The notes beneath the pieces were generated by a model. It was not told the DNA's origin and searched no databases. It saw nothing but the letters and a program-made list of their open reading frames with translations. A stretch of DNA of 64,000 nucleotides, taken from assembly GCF_013404075.1 (NCBI RefSeq), contig NZ_JACBJQ010000003.1:62001-126000 (forward strand), read 5' to 3'. Positions 22,340 through 31,540 of the stretch are shown piece by piece; position 1 is the first letter of the stretch, and every line of letters starts with the position of its first letter. This DNA is from Mycolicibacterium vinylchloridicum (GTDB lineage: Bacteria > Actinomycetota > Actinomycetes > Mycobacteriales > Mycobacteriaceae). Both the position numbers and the translations under genes were made by a program.

Positions 22340-23122
22340 ATGTACGACCCGCAGATCATTCTCGCCGCGATAGATCAGCACAAGATCCCGATTCTGATCG
22401 GATTCGGGTTGGCGATGGTGCTGCAGAACATCGCCATGGTGACCGCGGTCGTGATGACCCGGCGCGAAGGCTGGATATCGATTCCGCTGCCGTGCACCTA
22501 CCTGTGGTTCGCCCACGATCTGGGCGTGGTGGCCCGGTTCGACACCTGGTTCAACACCTACGACAACTGGTTCCTGAAGCTGTTCTGGATCGGGCTGCTG
22601 ACGGCATTGCTGCTCGAGCTGGTGTTCCTCTACCAGGCGATCGCCGTCGGCCGCCGCGAGTACCTGCCCGACGGCCGAACCGGGACCTGGGCCGGCCTCG
22701 TCATCGCCGGCGCGGTGGCGATGGTCGTCTTGTGGGAGTACCTCAAAGCACTGTGGGGTGACCCGCTCTACCAGGCGGCTCCCGCGATCACCCTGTTCGC
22801 GCTGCCTGTCGCGACGACGGCGCTGATCCTCCGGCGCCGGTCGGCGGTTGCCCAACATGCCCTCATGTACGGGTGTTTCGCCGCGATGGTGGTGCTGTGG
22901 TGGGGCGTCACCGTGACGTTCTATGGGCCGTTCTTCGCCACCTGGCAGTACCTGACGGTGGGGGTCACGGCGTTCGTGATGCTCGTCTGCGTGACGATCC
23001 TCGTCGCTCGGCTGCGCAGCGGCGCGACGACGCTGGGCCCATCCGGGATTTCGGGGCAGCCTGCCTCTAAAATCGACGCCATGACAGCGCCGGTCTCTGG
23101 GCCGGTGCGTTCCCCCATCTGA
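22340..23122 (+). CDS. Multi-pass membrane protein, unknown family (paralogue at right edge)
   Basis: A 260-aa protein with about seven hydrophobic helices. It starts MYDPQIILAAIDQHK, and the gene truncated at the right edge (63839) starts with a similar YDPATVLAAIS, so the two are paralogues. Polar residues sit in or next to helices in WFAHDLGVVARFDTWFNTYD (residues about 55-75). The C-terminal 30 residues are soluble and low in complexity. It follows a class-1 operator at 22312 and ends 10 bases before the next TetR gene. I do not recognise a function. It is a membrane component of the same regulon as the catabolic genes. Confidence 0.75.
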   Translation: MYDPQIILAAIDQHKIPILIGFGLAMVLQNIAMVTAVVMTRREGWISIPLPCTYLWFAHDLGVVARFDTWFNTYDNWFLKLFWIGLLTALLLELVFLYQAIAVGRREYLPDGRTGTWAGLVIAGAVAMVVLWEYLKALWGDPLYQAAPAITLFALPVATTALILRRRSAVAQHALMYGCFAAMVVLWWGVTVTFYGPFFATWQYLTVGVTAFVMLVCVTILVARLRSGATTLGPSGISGQPASKIDAMTAPVSGPVRSPI

Positions 23123-23132
23123 TGAGGTGCCG

Positions 23133-23753
23133 ATGTCAACCGATGTGAACGGCGGTCGCGCGTCTCGATCCAGAGGCCGCCCGCGGCTGGAGATCGACCG
23201 GGACGCTGTCGCTGACGCGGTTGCCGAGCTGTTCGCCGAAGGCGGTATCGAAGCGGTGTCGATCGCCGACACCGCCGAAAAGCTGTCGGTCTCGCGGGCG
23301 ACGCTGTACCGCACCGTGCCCACCAAGGAAGAGCTGCTGGGCATTCTGTTCGAACGGAGCACTCGCGAACTCACCGAGCGCACCGATGCCGTGCTGGCCT
23401 CGGTCTCGAAACCCGACGAGCAACTCGTCGAACTCATCAGGCTGCAGGCCGACGCGGCCATCCAGATGCGTAGCTACATGCCGGTGTTCTTCGGTGGCGG
23501 CGGCCTGCCACCGGATGTCTTCATGCGGTGGCGCAAATGGAGTCGGCAATTCGAAAAGCGCTGGTCGAGCGTAGTCGCGGCGTGTATGGACGAGGGCTGC
23601 CTGGACAAGACGGATCCCGTCGTGGCCACCCGGCTGATCCTCGGCATGATCATCTGGGTGTCGCGGTGGTACCGGCCGAGCGAGAAGATCACGGCTGAGC
23701 AGATCGCGGATTCGGCGATCACCCTGCTGCGGCTGAAGCTCCCGAAGGCCTGA
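23133..23753 (+). CDS. TetR-family regulator, paralogue of the 40.9-kb TetR
   Basis: A 206-aa TetR protein with an N-terminal RSRGRPRLEIDRDAVADAVAE region and an HTH with KLSVSRATLYRTVPTKEELL. The C-terminal domain carries RSYMPVFFGGGGLPPDVF and GMIIWVSRWYRP, shared almost word for word with the TetR at 40898-41521. The ATG at 23133 is chosen over a GTG two codons upstream because GAGG lies five bases before it. It is likely cotranscribed with the membrane gene upstream. It is one of two best candidates for the protein that reads the TGAGAC-N5-GTCTCA sites. Confidence 0.85.
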   Translation: MSTDVNGGRASRSRGRPRLEIDRDAVADAVAELFAEGGIEAVSIADTAEKLSVSRATLYRTVPTKEELLGILFERSTRELTERTDAVLASVSKPDEQLVELIRLQADAAIQMRSYMPVFFGGGGLPPDVFMRWRKWSRQFEKRWSSVVAACMDEGCLDKTDPVVATRLILGMIIWVSRWYRPSEKITAEQIADSAITLLRLKLPKA

Positions 23754-23905
23754 CTCCAGCCCACCGGGTGTCGCTGACAATGGCGGCCATTTGAGACCAG
23801 TACTTGCACTGATGGGTGCGTGGTGCCCGCGTGCGCGGGTGCGATCGCCGGACAGTGCAAGGGATCTCGCAGCAGGATTGCGCGTTCTCAGACCCCCCGC
23901 TATAT

Positions 23906-23922
23906 TGAGACGCATAAGTTCA
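23906..23922. promoter_or_regulatory. Class-1 operator before the monooxygenase gene
   Basis: TGAGAC-GCATA-AGTTCA, 9 of 12 arm positions. A clear -10-like TATATT (23901-23906) overlaps its first base. It is the only obvious promoter before the monooxygenase start at 23971. Confidence 0.65.
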
Positions 23923-23970
23923 AAAACATGGTGGCCTGGTCAGGCCCACTGCAGCACGAAGGTTGGGGTC

Positions 23971-25917
23971 ATGCAGACGTCGTATCAGGTGCCCTCGGCG
24001 GCACCTCGGGAATGGGTTGATGCGATCCGCGAGGCTCTGCCCGACGGTAATGTCCCGACGTTGTTGATGGTGCTTCGCCATCTCACCGGCGATCCGAAGT
24101 GGACCGCGGATCCATATCGACCGTCCCGTGGTAAACCACTGGACGACAACGACTCTGGTGAACTGCCGGCCGAGATTCAGCAGGAGGTGCGCGAGGCGGT
24201 CCTCGATGCGGTGATCGCCTATCGGGAAGGCCGGCTCACCCCGGTGCAACCCGCACCTGAGGCGGTCGCCGAGATGCTGGCCTGCGCGATGGTCGAGGAC
24301 GTGCCCGCCGAATATGGCGAACTCCTCTCAGAGGAGATGGGTTTCATCTCCCGCAACGTGACGCTGCCCGACGAGGCACGTGATTCCCGCTTCCAGGTGG
24401 TGATCATCGGAGCCGGACTGTCAGGCCTCGCCATGGGCATCCAACTCGCCTCTGCCGGAGTCAATTTCACGATCCTGGAAAAGGACGACGACCTCGGCGG
24501 CACCTGGCTGGAGAACGTCTATCCCGGTTGCGGTGTCGACACCCCTGGGCATCTCTACACGTTCTCGTTCGCGCCTAATCCGGACATCACCCGCTACTTC
24601 GCCCCGCGCGCCGAGGTCCAGGCATACCTACAGCACCTCGCTGACCGGTTCGACCTGCGGCGGCACATCCGATTCGGGACAGAAGTGGACACCGTCCGCT
24701 ACGAGTCGGAAGACGGCCGCTGGAGCATCGACACCCGTGCGAAGGGGAGTGGCGAGACCATTCGCGCCAATGTGGTCGTCAGCGCTGTGGGCATGGTCAA
24801 TCGCCCGTCGATCCCGGAACTGCCTGGGCTGGAGGACTTTCCCGGTCCCGTACTGCACACCGCCGCATGGGATCCCGCAGTCGACCTGACCGGCAAGCGG
24901 GTGGCGGTGATCGGCAGTGCCGCCAGCGCGATGCAACTGGTGCCGTCGATCGCCGACGATGCGGCACACGTGACGGTGTTCCAGCGATCCAAACAATGGG
25001 CGGTGCCGCACCCCAACTACCATCGAGACGTCCCGTCGAGCGTCCAGTTCCTCATGCGAGAGGTCCCGTTCTACCTGCAGTGGTATCGGCTGCGGGCATT
25101 CTGGAACTTCAGCGACCGGCTGCATTCGTCGCTGCAGATCGATCCGGACTGGGAGCATCCGGAACGCTCGGTCAACGCGACCAACGAGCGGCACCGGGTG
25201 TTCCTGACCAAGTACATCAAGGAGCAACTCGGCGACCGGACCGATCTGATCGACGCTTGCTTGCCTGACTATCCGCCGTACGGCAAGCGGCCCCTGATCG
25301 ACAACAACTGGTATCGCACGATGACGCGCGATGACGTCACGTTGGTAGACGAGGCGGTCGCAAAGATCGACGGCAACCGCGTCGTCGCGGTGTCGGGCGA
25401 TGGTTGCGATGCCGATGTGATCGCGCTGGCCACCGGGTTCAACATCCTGCAGTTTCTCTGGCCGATGGACATCATCGGCCGCTCGGGCATAACGCTGCGT
25501 GAGCAATGGGGAGTGCACGACGCGCGCGCCTATCTCGGTGTGACCGTGCCCGATTTCCCGAACTTCTTCATTCTCAACGGCCCGAACACCAATGCCGGAC
25601 ATGGAGGCAGCGCCATTCACGCCACCGAGTTCCAGGTGCGCTATGTCATGGAGGCGATCAGCGCGTTGCTGCAGACGCCGTCCGGGGTCATCGAGGTGGA
25701 TAGGGATCGCTTCGAGGATTACAACGCGAAGCTGGACGAGGCTCTGTCGCATTGCATTTGGTCGCACCCCGGCATGACGACCTATTACCGCAACGAGTTC
25801 GGCCGCATTGTGGTCACCGGCCCGTGGAAGTACATCGACTACTGGCGGTTGTTGTTGCCGTTCGACCGCGCGGACTACCACGAGGTGATGGTCGACGCCG
25901 GCGAGTTGACCGGCTGA
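23971..25917 (+). CDS. Baeyer-Villiger monooxygenase, HAPMO-like, with N-terminal extension
   Basis: A 648-aa flavoprotein monooxygenase. The first Rossmann motif GAGLSG is at 147-152, GGTWLENVYPG follows near 176, and the full Baeyer-Villiger fingerprint FxGxxxHxxxW is F290-W300 (FPGPVLHTAAW). The NADPH motif VIGSAASA is at 313-320. About 140 residues precede the FAD domain, an extension known from 4-hydroxyacetophenone monooxygenases. The reaction would insert oxygen next to a ketone, giving an ester or lactone from a cyclic or aryl ketone. The ATG at 23971 has GAAGG nearby, and the class-1 operator is 48 bases upstream. The substrate is unknown. Neighbours suggest a terpenoid-like ketone. 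Confidence 0.88.
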   Translation: MQTSYQVPSAAPREWVDAIREALPDGNVPTLLMVLRHLTGDPKWTADPYRPSRGKPLDDNDSGELPAEIQQEVREAVLDAVIAYREGRLTPVQPAPEAVAEMLACAMVEDVPAEYGELLSEEMGFISRNVTLPDEARDSRFQVVIIGAGLSGLAMGIQLASAGVNFTILEKDDDLGGTWLENVYPGCGVDTPGHLYTFSFAPNPDITRYFAPRAEVQAYLQHLADRFDLRRHIRFGTEVDTVRYESEDGRWSIDTRAKGSGETIRANVVVSAVGMVNRPSIPELPGLEDFPGPVLHTAAWDPAVDLTGKRVAVIGSAASAMQLVPSIADDAAHVTVFQRSKQWAVPHPNYHRDVPSSVQFLMREVPFYLQWYRLRAFWNFSDRLHSSLQIDPDWEHPERSVNATNERHRVFLTKYIKEQLGDRTDLIDACLPDYPPYGKRPLIDNNWYRTMTRDDVTLVDEAVAKIDGNRVVAVSGDGCDADVIALATGFNILQFLWPMDIIGRSGITLREQWGVHDARAYLGVTVPDFPNFFILNGPNTNAGHGGSAIHATEFQVRYVMEAISALLQTPSGVIEVDRDRFEDYNAKLDEALSHCIWSHPGMTTYYRNEFGRIVVTGPWKYIDYWRLLLPFDRADYHEVMVDAGELTG

Positions 25918-25934
25918 CCCGGGAAGGGCGGGCG

Positions 25935-27080
25935 TCAGTCGCAGACGATGACGCCGGCTTCGATCAGCCGATCGGCGTCGTGGATTCCCCAGTCGGACAA
26001 CACCTGCCGGCCATCGGCGCCCACGGCGGGCGGTGGCGACGGGTGGCCGGGGACTGACCTGCTGAACCGGGGCGCCGGCGCCGGCTGGGATACCCCACCG
26101 ACATCGATGAACGTCTCGCGCGCGGCCAGATGAGGGTGTTTCGCGGCCTCGGAGAGCGACAGCACCGGGGCGACGCAGGCGTCGGTGCCCTCGAACACGT
26201 CCGCCCACTGCTGCCGGGTGCGCGCCGCGAACGCATCGGTGATCGCCGCCCGCAGCCGTGGCCATCCCGAAGGGTCGGCACGTAGTGCGGCGGTCTCGGG
26301 GTCTAGGCCGAGCAGTGTCGTGAATTCCGCGTAGAACTTCGGCTCGAGCGCGCCGACCGACATCCATTCGCCGTCCGAGGTCCGGTAGTTGTCGTACCAG
26401 GGGACGCCGGTGTCGAGGAAGTTCTCGCCGCGTCGGTCGATCCATCGGTCCGCGGCGAGCAGCCCGTGCAGCAGGGCGGTCAGGGAACTCGCGCCGTCGA
26501 CGATGGCCGCGTCCACCACCTGTCCGTGCCCGGAGTTCGTTGCCTCGAAAAGTGCTGCGAGAACGCCGATCACCAGGAAGGTCGAACCGCCGCCGAAGTC
26601 GCCCACCAGGTTCACCGGCGGGACTGGCGCATCGCCGGAGCGGCCGATCGCGCCGAGCGCTCCGGTGATCGCGATGTAGTTGATGTCGTGTCCGGCGGCC
26701 GGTGCCAGCGGCCCGGTCTGGCCCCACCCGGTCATCCGGCCGTACACGATGCGCGGGTTGACCGCCAGGCAATCGTCGGGGCCCAGTCCGAGCCGTTCGG
26801 TGACACCGGGCCGGAACCCCTCGATCAGGATGTCGGCCTTGGCCACCAGCGCCAGGACGGTCTGCCTGCCCTCCGGATGGCGCAGGTCGACCACGATGGA
26901 GCGCCGATTACGCCGCAGCACATCGAGTTCCGGCGGTACCTCACTGGCTGCCGGCCCTGGACGCTCCACGCGGATCACCTCGGCGCCCAGATCAGCCAAC
27001 AGCATCGCCGCGTAGGGCCCGGGGCCGATACCGGCCAACTCGATGACCTTGACCCCGGTGAGAGGCCCTCCGTGTGTCAC
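25935..27080 (-). CDS. Alpha-methylacyl-CoA racemase-like CaiB/BaiF family protein
   Basis: A 381-aa family III CoA-transferase-fold protein. The start region KVIELAGIGPGPYAAMLLAD and RMTGWGQTGPLAPAAGHDINYIAITGAL are those of alpha-methylacyl-CoA racemases. The His of GHDINY and the Asp of VGDFGGGS fit the catalytic His/Asp pair. Role: it inverts the (2R)-methylacyl-CoA to the (2S) form that acyl-CoA dehydrogenases accept. The GTG at 27080 overlaps the aldehyde dehydrogenase stop (GTGA), so it is the last gene of the P450-ferredoxin-ALDH-AMACR operon. A plain CoA-transferase is less likely. Confidence 0.82.
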   Translation of the reverse strand: MTHGGPLTGVKVIELAGIGPGPYAAMLLADLGAEVIRVERPGPAASEVPPELDVLRRNRRSIVVDLRHPEGRQTVLALVAKADILIEGFRPGVTERLGLGPDDCLAVNPRIVYGRMTGWGQTGPLAPAAGHDINYIAITGALGAIGRSGDAPVPPVNLVGDFGGGSTFLVIGVLAALFEATNSGHGQVVDAAIVDGASSLTALLHGLLAADRWIDRRGENFLDTGVPWYDNYRTSDGEWMSVGALEPKFYAEFTTLLGLDPETAALRADPSGWPRLRAAITDAFAARTRQQWADVFEGTDACVAPVLSLSEAAKHPHLAARETFIDVGGVSQPAPAPRFSRSVPGHPSPPPAVGADGRQVLSDWGIHDADRLIEAGVIVCD

Positions 27081-28621
27081 CGCGGGCGCAACCCGAGACG
27101 CCGGCGCCAATCGTTCATCTCCACCAGTCGCAGCACCGCAGCCGTCACCCGTGCTTTCCGGCGTGAGTAGGGATACCAATGGGTTTCGGTTTCGAGGTGT
27201 ACCTTCTCGCTGACGAAGGCTTGCTGACGGCAGAACTTGCGCACACCGTTCGGGCCACCGAACCGGTGGCCGAGACCGGATTGCTTCCAGCCGCCCATGG
27301 GCAGCGGAAACTGGAAGACATTGATCATCGCGTTGTTGATGTTCACCCCGCCGGCCTCGATGCGAGTGCCGACTCGTTCGGCGCGCCGCGGCGATGACGT
27401 CCAGACGCTGCTGGCCAAGCCGTACGGGCTGTCGTTCGCCAGACGCACGGCTTCGTCTTCGTCACGGACCTTCATGATCGGCAACAACGGGCCGAAGGTC
27501 TCCTCGCGCATGCAGAGCATGGTGTGGTCGACGTCGACCAGAACCGTTGGCGGATAGAACAACCCACTTGTCGCGCGCTGACCGCCCGTCAGCACCCGGG
27601 CGCCCTTGGCCACCGCATCGGCGACGTGGCGCTCGACGATCTGCATCTGATTCTCGGTGGCCATCGCGCCGAACTCGGCGGTGAAGTCGCCCTGCGAGTC
27701 GTGTCCCTGGCGCAGGGCGTTGACCTGATCCACCAAACCGCCGACGAACTCCTCGTAGATCGGCGCTTCGACATAGATGCGTTCGACGGCGATGCACGAC
27801 TGCCCGGCATTGAACAAGCCGCCCCAGATCGCGCCGCGGATGGCGCGGTGCAGCGGCGCGTCGGAGAGCACGATCATCGCGTCCTTGCCGCCGAGTTCAA
27901 GGCTCACCGGGACGAGGCGTTCGGCGCAGCGCATGCCGATGCGCCGTCCCGTCGCCGTCGATCCGGTGAACTGCACCATGTCGACGGCGTCCACGACGGC
28001 GGCTCCGGTACCGCCGAGCCCGGTCGCGCAGCCCAGTACCGGCGGGGCGCCGATCTCCTCGTTCCATCCCCGGACCACTTCGGCCCACGCCAGCGGCGTC
28101 TCTTCCGACGGCTTGCTCAGCACCGCGGCACCGGCCATCAGGGCGCCGGGGATGTCCATCATCGGCATCCCGAGCGGATAGTTCCACGGCGTGATGACGC
28201 CGACGAGTTGATAAGGCGAATAACGGATTCGGAGGTTCTTGGTCAACGATGCCGGACCGTGTGGCCGGCGGGTCTCGTCGGCGAGGAACTCGGCGCCGTG
28301 CTTGGCGTAGTAGTTGATGACCTCCATGCACACCAGCAGCTCGATCTGGGCGTCACCCCAGGACTTGCCGGCCTCGCGGTGCACCAGCCCCAGGATGCGG
28401 TCCTGATTGTCGACGATCCAATCCAGCCAGCGACGCAGGTGCCCGGCGCGTGCCTGCGGTGACATCGCAGCCCAGGCCGGTTGCGCGGCACGGAGTCGGT
28501 CGGCCAGTGCGCCGACTGCGTCGGGGGTCATATCGGGTACCACCCCGACCACCGAGCCGTCGGCGGGATTGCGCACCTCGACGACTGTCCCGGTCTCGGC
28601 GGGATCCTTGATGGCGGTCAC
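27077..28621 (-). CDS. Aldehyde dehydrogenase
   Basis: A 514-aa NAD(P)-dependent aldehyde dehydrogenase. The nucleotide-fold segment VGVITPWNYPLGMPM, the catalytic Glu in LELGGKDAM and the catalytic Cys in FNAGQSCIAVERIY are all present. It would oxidise the aldehyde made from the P450 product to an acid. The start is GTG, 4 bases after the ferredoxin stop, and the end overlaps the racemase start. The substrate is inferred from operon context only. Confidence 0.88.
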   Translation of the reverse strand: MTAIKDPAETGTVVEVRNPADGSVVGVVPDMTPDAVGALADRLRAAQPAWAAMSPQARAGHLRRWLDWIVDNQDRILGLVHREAGKSWGDAQIELLVCMEVINYYAKHGAEFLADETRRPHGPASLTKNLRIRYSPYQLVGVITPWNYPLGMPMMDIPGALMAGAAVLSKPSEETPLAWAEVVRGWNEEIGAPPVLGCATGLGGTGAAVVDAVDMVQFTGSTATGRRIGMRCAERLVPVSLELGGKDAMIVLSDAPLHRAIRGAIWGGLFNAGQSCIAVERIYVEAPIYEEFVGGLVDQVNALRQGHDSQGDFTAEFGAMATENQMQIVERHVADAVAKGARVLTGGQRATSGLFYPPTVLVDVDHTMLCMREETFGPLLPIMKVRDEDEAVRLANDSPYGLASSVWTSSPRRAERVGTRIEAGGVNINNAMINVFQFPLPMGGWKQSGLGHRFGGPNGVRKFCRQQAFVSEKVHLETETHWYPYSRRKARVTAAVLRLVEMNDWRRRLGLRPR

Positions 28622-28625
28622 GTTT

Positions 28626-28820
28626 TCAACCCTCTATTCTGATCGCGCCGAGCGGACACATCAAGACGGCCTGTTCCACGGCCGCGCGCAGATGCTCGCC
28701 GGGCTCGGCGTTGAGCACGGTGACGACCTCGTCGTCATCTCCGATGTCGAACACGTCGGGGGCGGCGACCATGCACTCGCCGTGCAGCTCGCAGCGGTCG
28801 CTGTCAACGATGACCCGCAT
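28626..28820 (-). CDS. Ferredoxin, 3Fe-4S type with CxxHxxC motif
   Basis: A 64-aa ferredoxin. The cluster motif reads C10-E-L-H13-G-E-C16 with the third cysteine in MCPLGAI near residue 55, so histidine replaces one of the usual four ligands. Family knowledge: this CxxHxxC form is common in mycobacterial ferredoxins that serve P450s and tunes the cluster potential. It lies 6 bases after the P450 stop on the same strand, so it is almost certainly the electron donor of that P450. No ferredoxin reductase gene is in the window. Confidence 0.9.
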   Translation of the reverse strand: MRVIVDSDRCELHGECMVAAPDVFDIGDDDEVVTVLNAEPGEHLRAAVEQAVLMCPLGAIRIEG

Positions 28821-28826
28821 GGATTG

Positions 28827-30065
28827 TCACGCTCCTGTGATCGTCACCGGAAGCTGGTATACGCCACGGGAATACGCGTCCCGGACGTAGACGATGTCGC
28901 CGGCCGGCTCGATGGTTTTGGTCCGCCGCAGCAGTTCTTCGAGCAGGATCTTCATCTCCAGCGACGCGACGTGCTTGCCGAGGCACTGGTGCGGGCCGCG
29001 GCCGAAGCTCACATGCGGGTTCTTCTCCCGCGAGAGGTCGAAGGAGTTCGGGTCGCCGAAGGCCCGTTCGTCGAAATTGCCTGCGGCAAAGTGCATCAGC
29101 ACCTTGTCGTTCTCCTTGATTTCCTTGCCATGGAACTCGTGATCGGCGGTCGCGGTGCGAACCAGGTGGGTGAACGGCGAAGCGATCCGCACGATCTCCT
29201 GGATCGCGCTGTCGGGGATGTCGTCGGCACGCTCGCGCAACCACGCCATCTGCTCGGGATTGCGCATCAGCTCGTGCATGCCGTGTGACAGCGCGGTCCG
29301 GGTGCTCTCCGCGGCACCGCTGGCCAGCAGCGCGACGTTGCCCATCAGCTCGTCCTGGGAGATCACGTCGGCACCGGCCTGCACCAGCTGGGTGATCACG
29401 TCGTCGCCCGGCTCTTGGCGCTTGAGGTCGCCGAGCTCGACCGCGTAGTTGAACAGGTTCATGATCGACATGAACACCACCTCGAAGGACGGGGTGATCC
29501 GGGTATCGAACGGTGCTGCGAACTTGTCGACCCACTCGAAGAATTTCGCCCGGTCGCCCGCGGGCACACCGAGCACGTCGCCGAGCGCCTCCATGGGCAT
29601 GGCGTTGCCGATATCGTCGACGAAGTTGAAGGTGCCCTTCTCCAGCGCCTCATCCACGATGTTGACGGCGTACCCGCGGAACTTCTCCTCGAGACCGCGG
29701 ACGAATCGCGGCGTGAACGCCTTGCTCATCACCCCGCGCTGTTCGCGATGCTTGGCACCGTCCATCGTCAGCATGGCCGGCTTGCCGCCCGCTTCGGCGT
29801 CCAGCGGCGTGACCCGCCAGATGTTCACGCCGCCGCGGGCCGTGGTGTAGAGCTCGGGGTTGCGGTCGACGCTCCAGATGTCGGCGTTGCGGCTGATCAC
29901 CCAGGCGCGGTCGATGAGCATCGGGTCGTCGAACTCCTGCAGATAGCAGGGTTCGTTATCCCGTAGCCAGGCGTACTGGTCGAGCGGCAGACCGAACGTG
30001 GTCGGGTCGCCGTTCGCGTAGGTCTCGGCGTCGAGTACCCGTAGTTCGGGCTGTGTGACAGTCAT
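28827..30065 (-). CDS. Cytochrome P450
   Basis: A 412-aa soluble bacterial P450. The heme-binding motif FGRGPHQCLG gives the proximal ligand Cys361. The K-helix ExxR is EIVR. The I-helix reads ASGAAESTRTAL, an unusual version of the common (A/G)GxxT. It would hydroxylate a hydrophobic substrate with electrons from the adjacent ferredoxin. It is the first gene of a four-gene operon ending in an alpha-methylacyl-CoA racemase, which suggests terminal hydroxylation of a methyl-branched chain. The class-1 operator lies 57 bases upstream. I cannot assign a CYP family number. Confidence 0.92.
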   Translation of the reverse strand: MTVTQPELRVLDAETYANGDPTTFGLPLDQYAWLRDNEPCYLQEFDDPMLIDRAWVISRNADIWSVDRNPELYTTARGGVNIWRVTPLDAEAGGKPAMLTMDGAKHREQRGVMSKAFTPRFVRGLEEKFRGYAVNIVDEALEKGTFNFVDDIGNAMPMEALGDVLGVPAGDRAKFFEWVDKFAAPFDTRITPSFEVVFMSIMNLFNYAVELGDLKRQEPGDDVITQLVQAGADVISQDELMGNVALLASGAAESTRTALSHGMHELMRNPEQMAWLRERADDIPDSAIQEIVRIASPFTHLVRTATADHEFHGKEIKENDKVLMHFAAGNFDERAFGDPNSFDLSREKNPHVSFGRGPHQCLGKHVASLEMKILLEELLRRTKTIEPAGDIVYVRDAYSRGVYQLPVTITGA

Positions 30066-30121
30066 TTCCTGCTCCTCACCAAAGGTGGCGCTGACCTGGG
30101 TACTTTCCCAAGGCGTAAATA

Positions 30122-30138
30122 TGAGGCAATCAATCTCA
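30122..30138. promoter_or_regulatory. Class-1 operator before the P450 operon
   Basis: TGAGGC-AATCA-ATCTCA on the + strand, 10 of 12 arm positions. On the minus strand an AATAAT element directly precedes it, so it would overlie the P450 transcription start. Confidence 0.65.
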
Positions 30139-30194
30139 ATTATTGAAGAATGCTCTGTCCAGTGTCAAGCATCACAGGATCGCAAGAGCCGCTT

Positions 30195-31385
30195 TCAGCG
30201 AGTCGACGGGCGCAGCCCGAAGGTCGAGGAGATGATGTCGCGCTGGATCTCGTTGGTACCGGCATAGATGGTCGGCGCGATGCTCATGCGCAGGTGGCGT
30301 TCCATGTCGAATTCGGAGGAGTAGCCGTAGCCGCCCATCATCTGCACGCCCTCGAGCGCCACCTTCTTGGCCGTCTCGGTCACCTTCACCTTCGACATCG
30401 AGGTCGCACGGACCCAGTCCTCGGGCGTGCCGATGGCGTTCTCGATGTGGTGGACGGTGGCATAGGTCAGAGCCCGGGCGGCCTCGATCTCGATGGCGAG
30501 ATCGGCGATCCGATGGCGCAGCGCCTGGAACGAGCCGATCGGGGCGCCGAACTGCTGCCGCTGCGTCACATACGCCAGCAGGTCGTCGAATGCCCGCTGT
30601 GCCATCCCGAGACCCTGTGCGGCGCAGACCAACCGCTCGCCGTTGAGGCCCGCCATGACGTGCTTCCAGCCGCCGCCCTCGACGCCGACGAGTGCTGATT
30701 CGGGAACGAACACATCGGTGAAGTACAGGTCGTTGACCTCACTGCCGCCCATCGTCGAGATGGGGCTGATCCGCAGACCCTCGGTGTCGGTCGGGACTTC
30801 CAGCAGGGTCAGTCCGTCATGGGGTCGAGTGCCCCGCGAGGTGCGCACCACGACCAGGATCGCGGTGGCGAACTGCGCGTCCGAGCACCAGGTCTTCTGC
30901 CCGTTCACCCGCCATCCGCCCTCGACCTTGTCGGCTCGGCAGCTGACCGCGGCGGCATCCGAACCCGCTCCGGGCTCCGAGATGCTGATCGACCAGACAT
31001 TGCCGGCGCAGATCGATCCGAGGGCGGACGTTTTCTGCTCCTCGCTGGCAAAGCGTTTGTAGATCCCGGCCACCGTGTGCGAGGTGCCTGCGCCGTGCAC
31101 CGGGACCAGGGCGCGCCACAGCTCTTCGAACAGGATCACCTGCTCGGTGAGGCCGCCGCCGCTGCCCCCGTATTCCTCCGGGATCGATACGCCCAGATAG
31201 CCCAGGTCTGCGAGCTTCTGGTAGACGCCGGCGTGGTGTTGCTCGGCACCGTGATCGGTCAGGGCGTCGCGCTGCTCCCGCGTTCCGCACTCGCGCCGGC
31301 CGAATTCGCGTATCGCCGCGGCGAACTCGCGCTGCTCTTCGGTGAGCGACAACGCTTCCACAGGTACCTCCCGAGAACGATTCAT
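30195..31385 (-). CDS. Acyl-CoA dehydrogenase (isovaleryl-type base)
   Basis: A 396-aa FadE-type flavoenzyme. FAD/substrate motifs WSISISEPGAGSDAA and VNGQKTWCSDA are followed by MMGGYGYSSEFDMERHLR. The usual MCAD-type glutamate is Ala here (IYAGTNEIQ), but LNGERLV supplies a glutamate in the position used by isovaleryl- and long-chain enzymes, so it should be active. That base position suits branched substrates. The ATG at 31385 is chosen over an upstream TTG. It is divergent from a second acyl-CoA dehydrogenase, with a shared class-1 operator between them. Confidence 0.87.
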   Translation of the reverse strand: MNRSREVPVEALSLTEEQREFAAAIREFGRRECGTREQRDALTDHGAEQHHAGVYQKLADLGYLGVSIPEEYGGSGGGLTEQVILFEELWRALVPVHGAGTSHTVAGIYKRFASEEQKTSALGSICAGNVWSISISEPGAGSDAAAVSCRADKVEGGWRVNGQKTWCSDAQFATAILVVVRTSRGTRPHDGLTLLEVPTDTEGLRISPISTMGGSEVNDLYFTDVFVPESALVGVEGGGWKHVMAGLNGERLVCAAQGLGMAQRAFDDLLAYVTQRQQFGAPIGSFQALRHRIADLAIEIEAARALTYATVHHIENAIGTPEDWVRATSMSKVKVTETAKKVALEGVQMMGGYGYSSEFDMERHLRMSIAPTIYAGTNEIQRDIISSTFGLRPSTR

Positions 31386-31401
31386 CACGGAGCGCAATTT
31401 A

Positions 31402-31418
31402 TGAGCTAGATTGTCTCA
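31402..31418. promoter_or_regulatory. Class-1 operator between divergent acyl-CoA dehydrogenases
   Basis: TGAGCT-AGATT-GTCTCA, 10 of 12 arm positions. On the minus strand a -10-like TACTAT (31425-31420) lies one base before the arm and faces the 30195-31385 gene. It may also control the + strand gene at 31541. Confidence 0.65.
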
Positions 31419-31540
31419 AATAGTAAGTCTTCAGGCGGGACACGGTCAATCGGCGTCGACGGGGACGGGCAGGCTTCAACTGCTCCGTACCCCGTAAACG
31501 ATCGTTATTGTGTTCTGGACCCACAGAAGGAGCCGCTGAG

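Noticed and set aside
23826..23839. CCCGCG/CGCGGG hairpin between the TetR and monooxygenase genes
   Set aside because: A 6-bp stem with a 2-base loop is common by chance in this GC-rich DNA and has no T-run.
23791..23970. A longer N-terminus for the monooxygenase
   Set aside because: It would translate through the class-1 operator and -10 element. ATG 23971 has a ribosome site and gives the HAPMO-like length.
25935..27080. Calling the CaiB/BaiF protein a CoA-transferase for substrate activation
   Set aside because: Its N-terminal ELAGIGPGPYAAM and GHDINY segments fit alpha-methylacyl-CoA racemases better than CoA-transferases.
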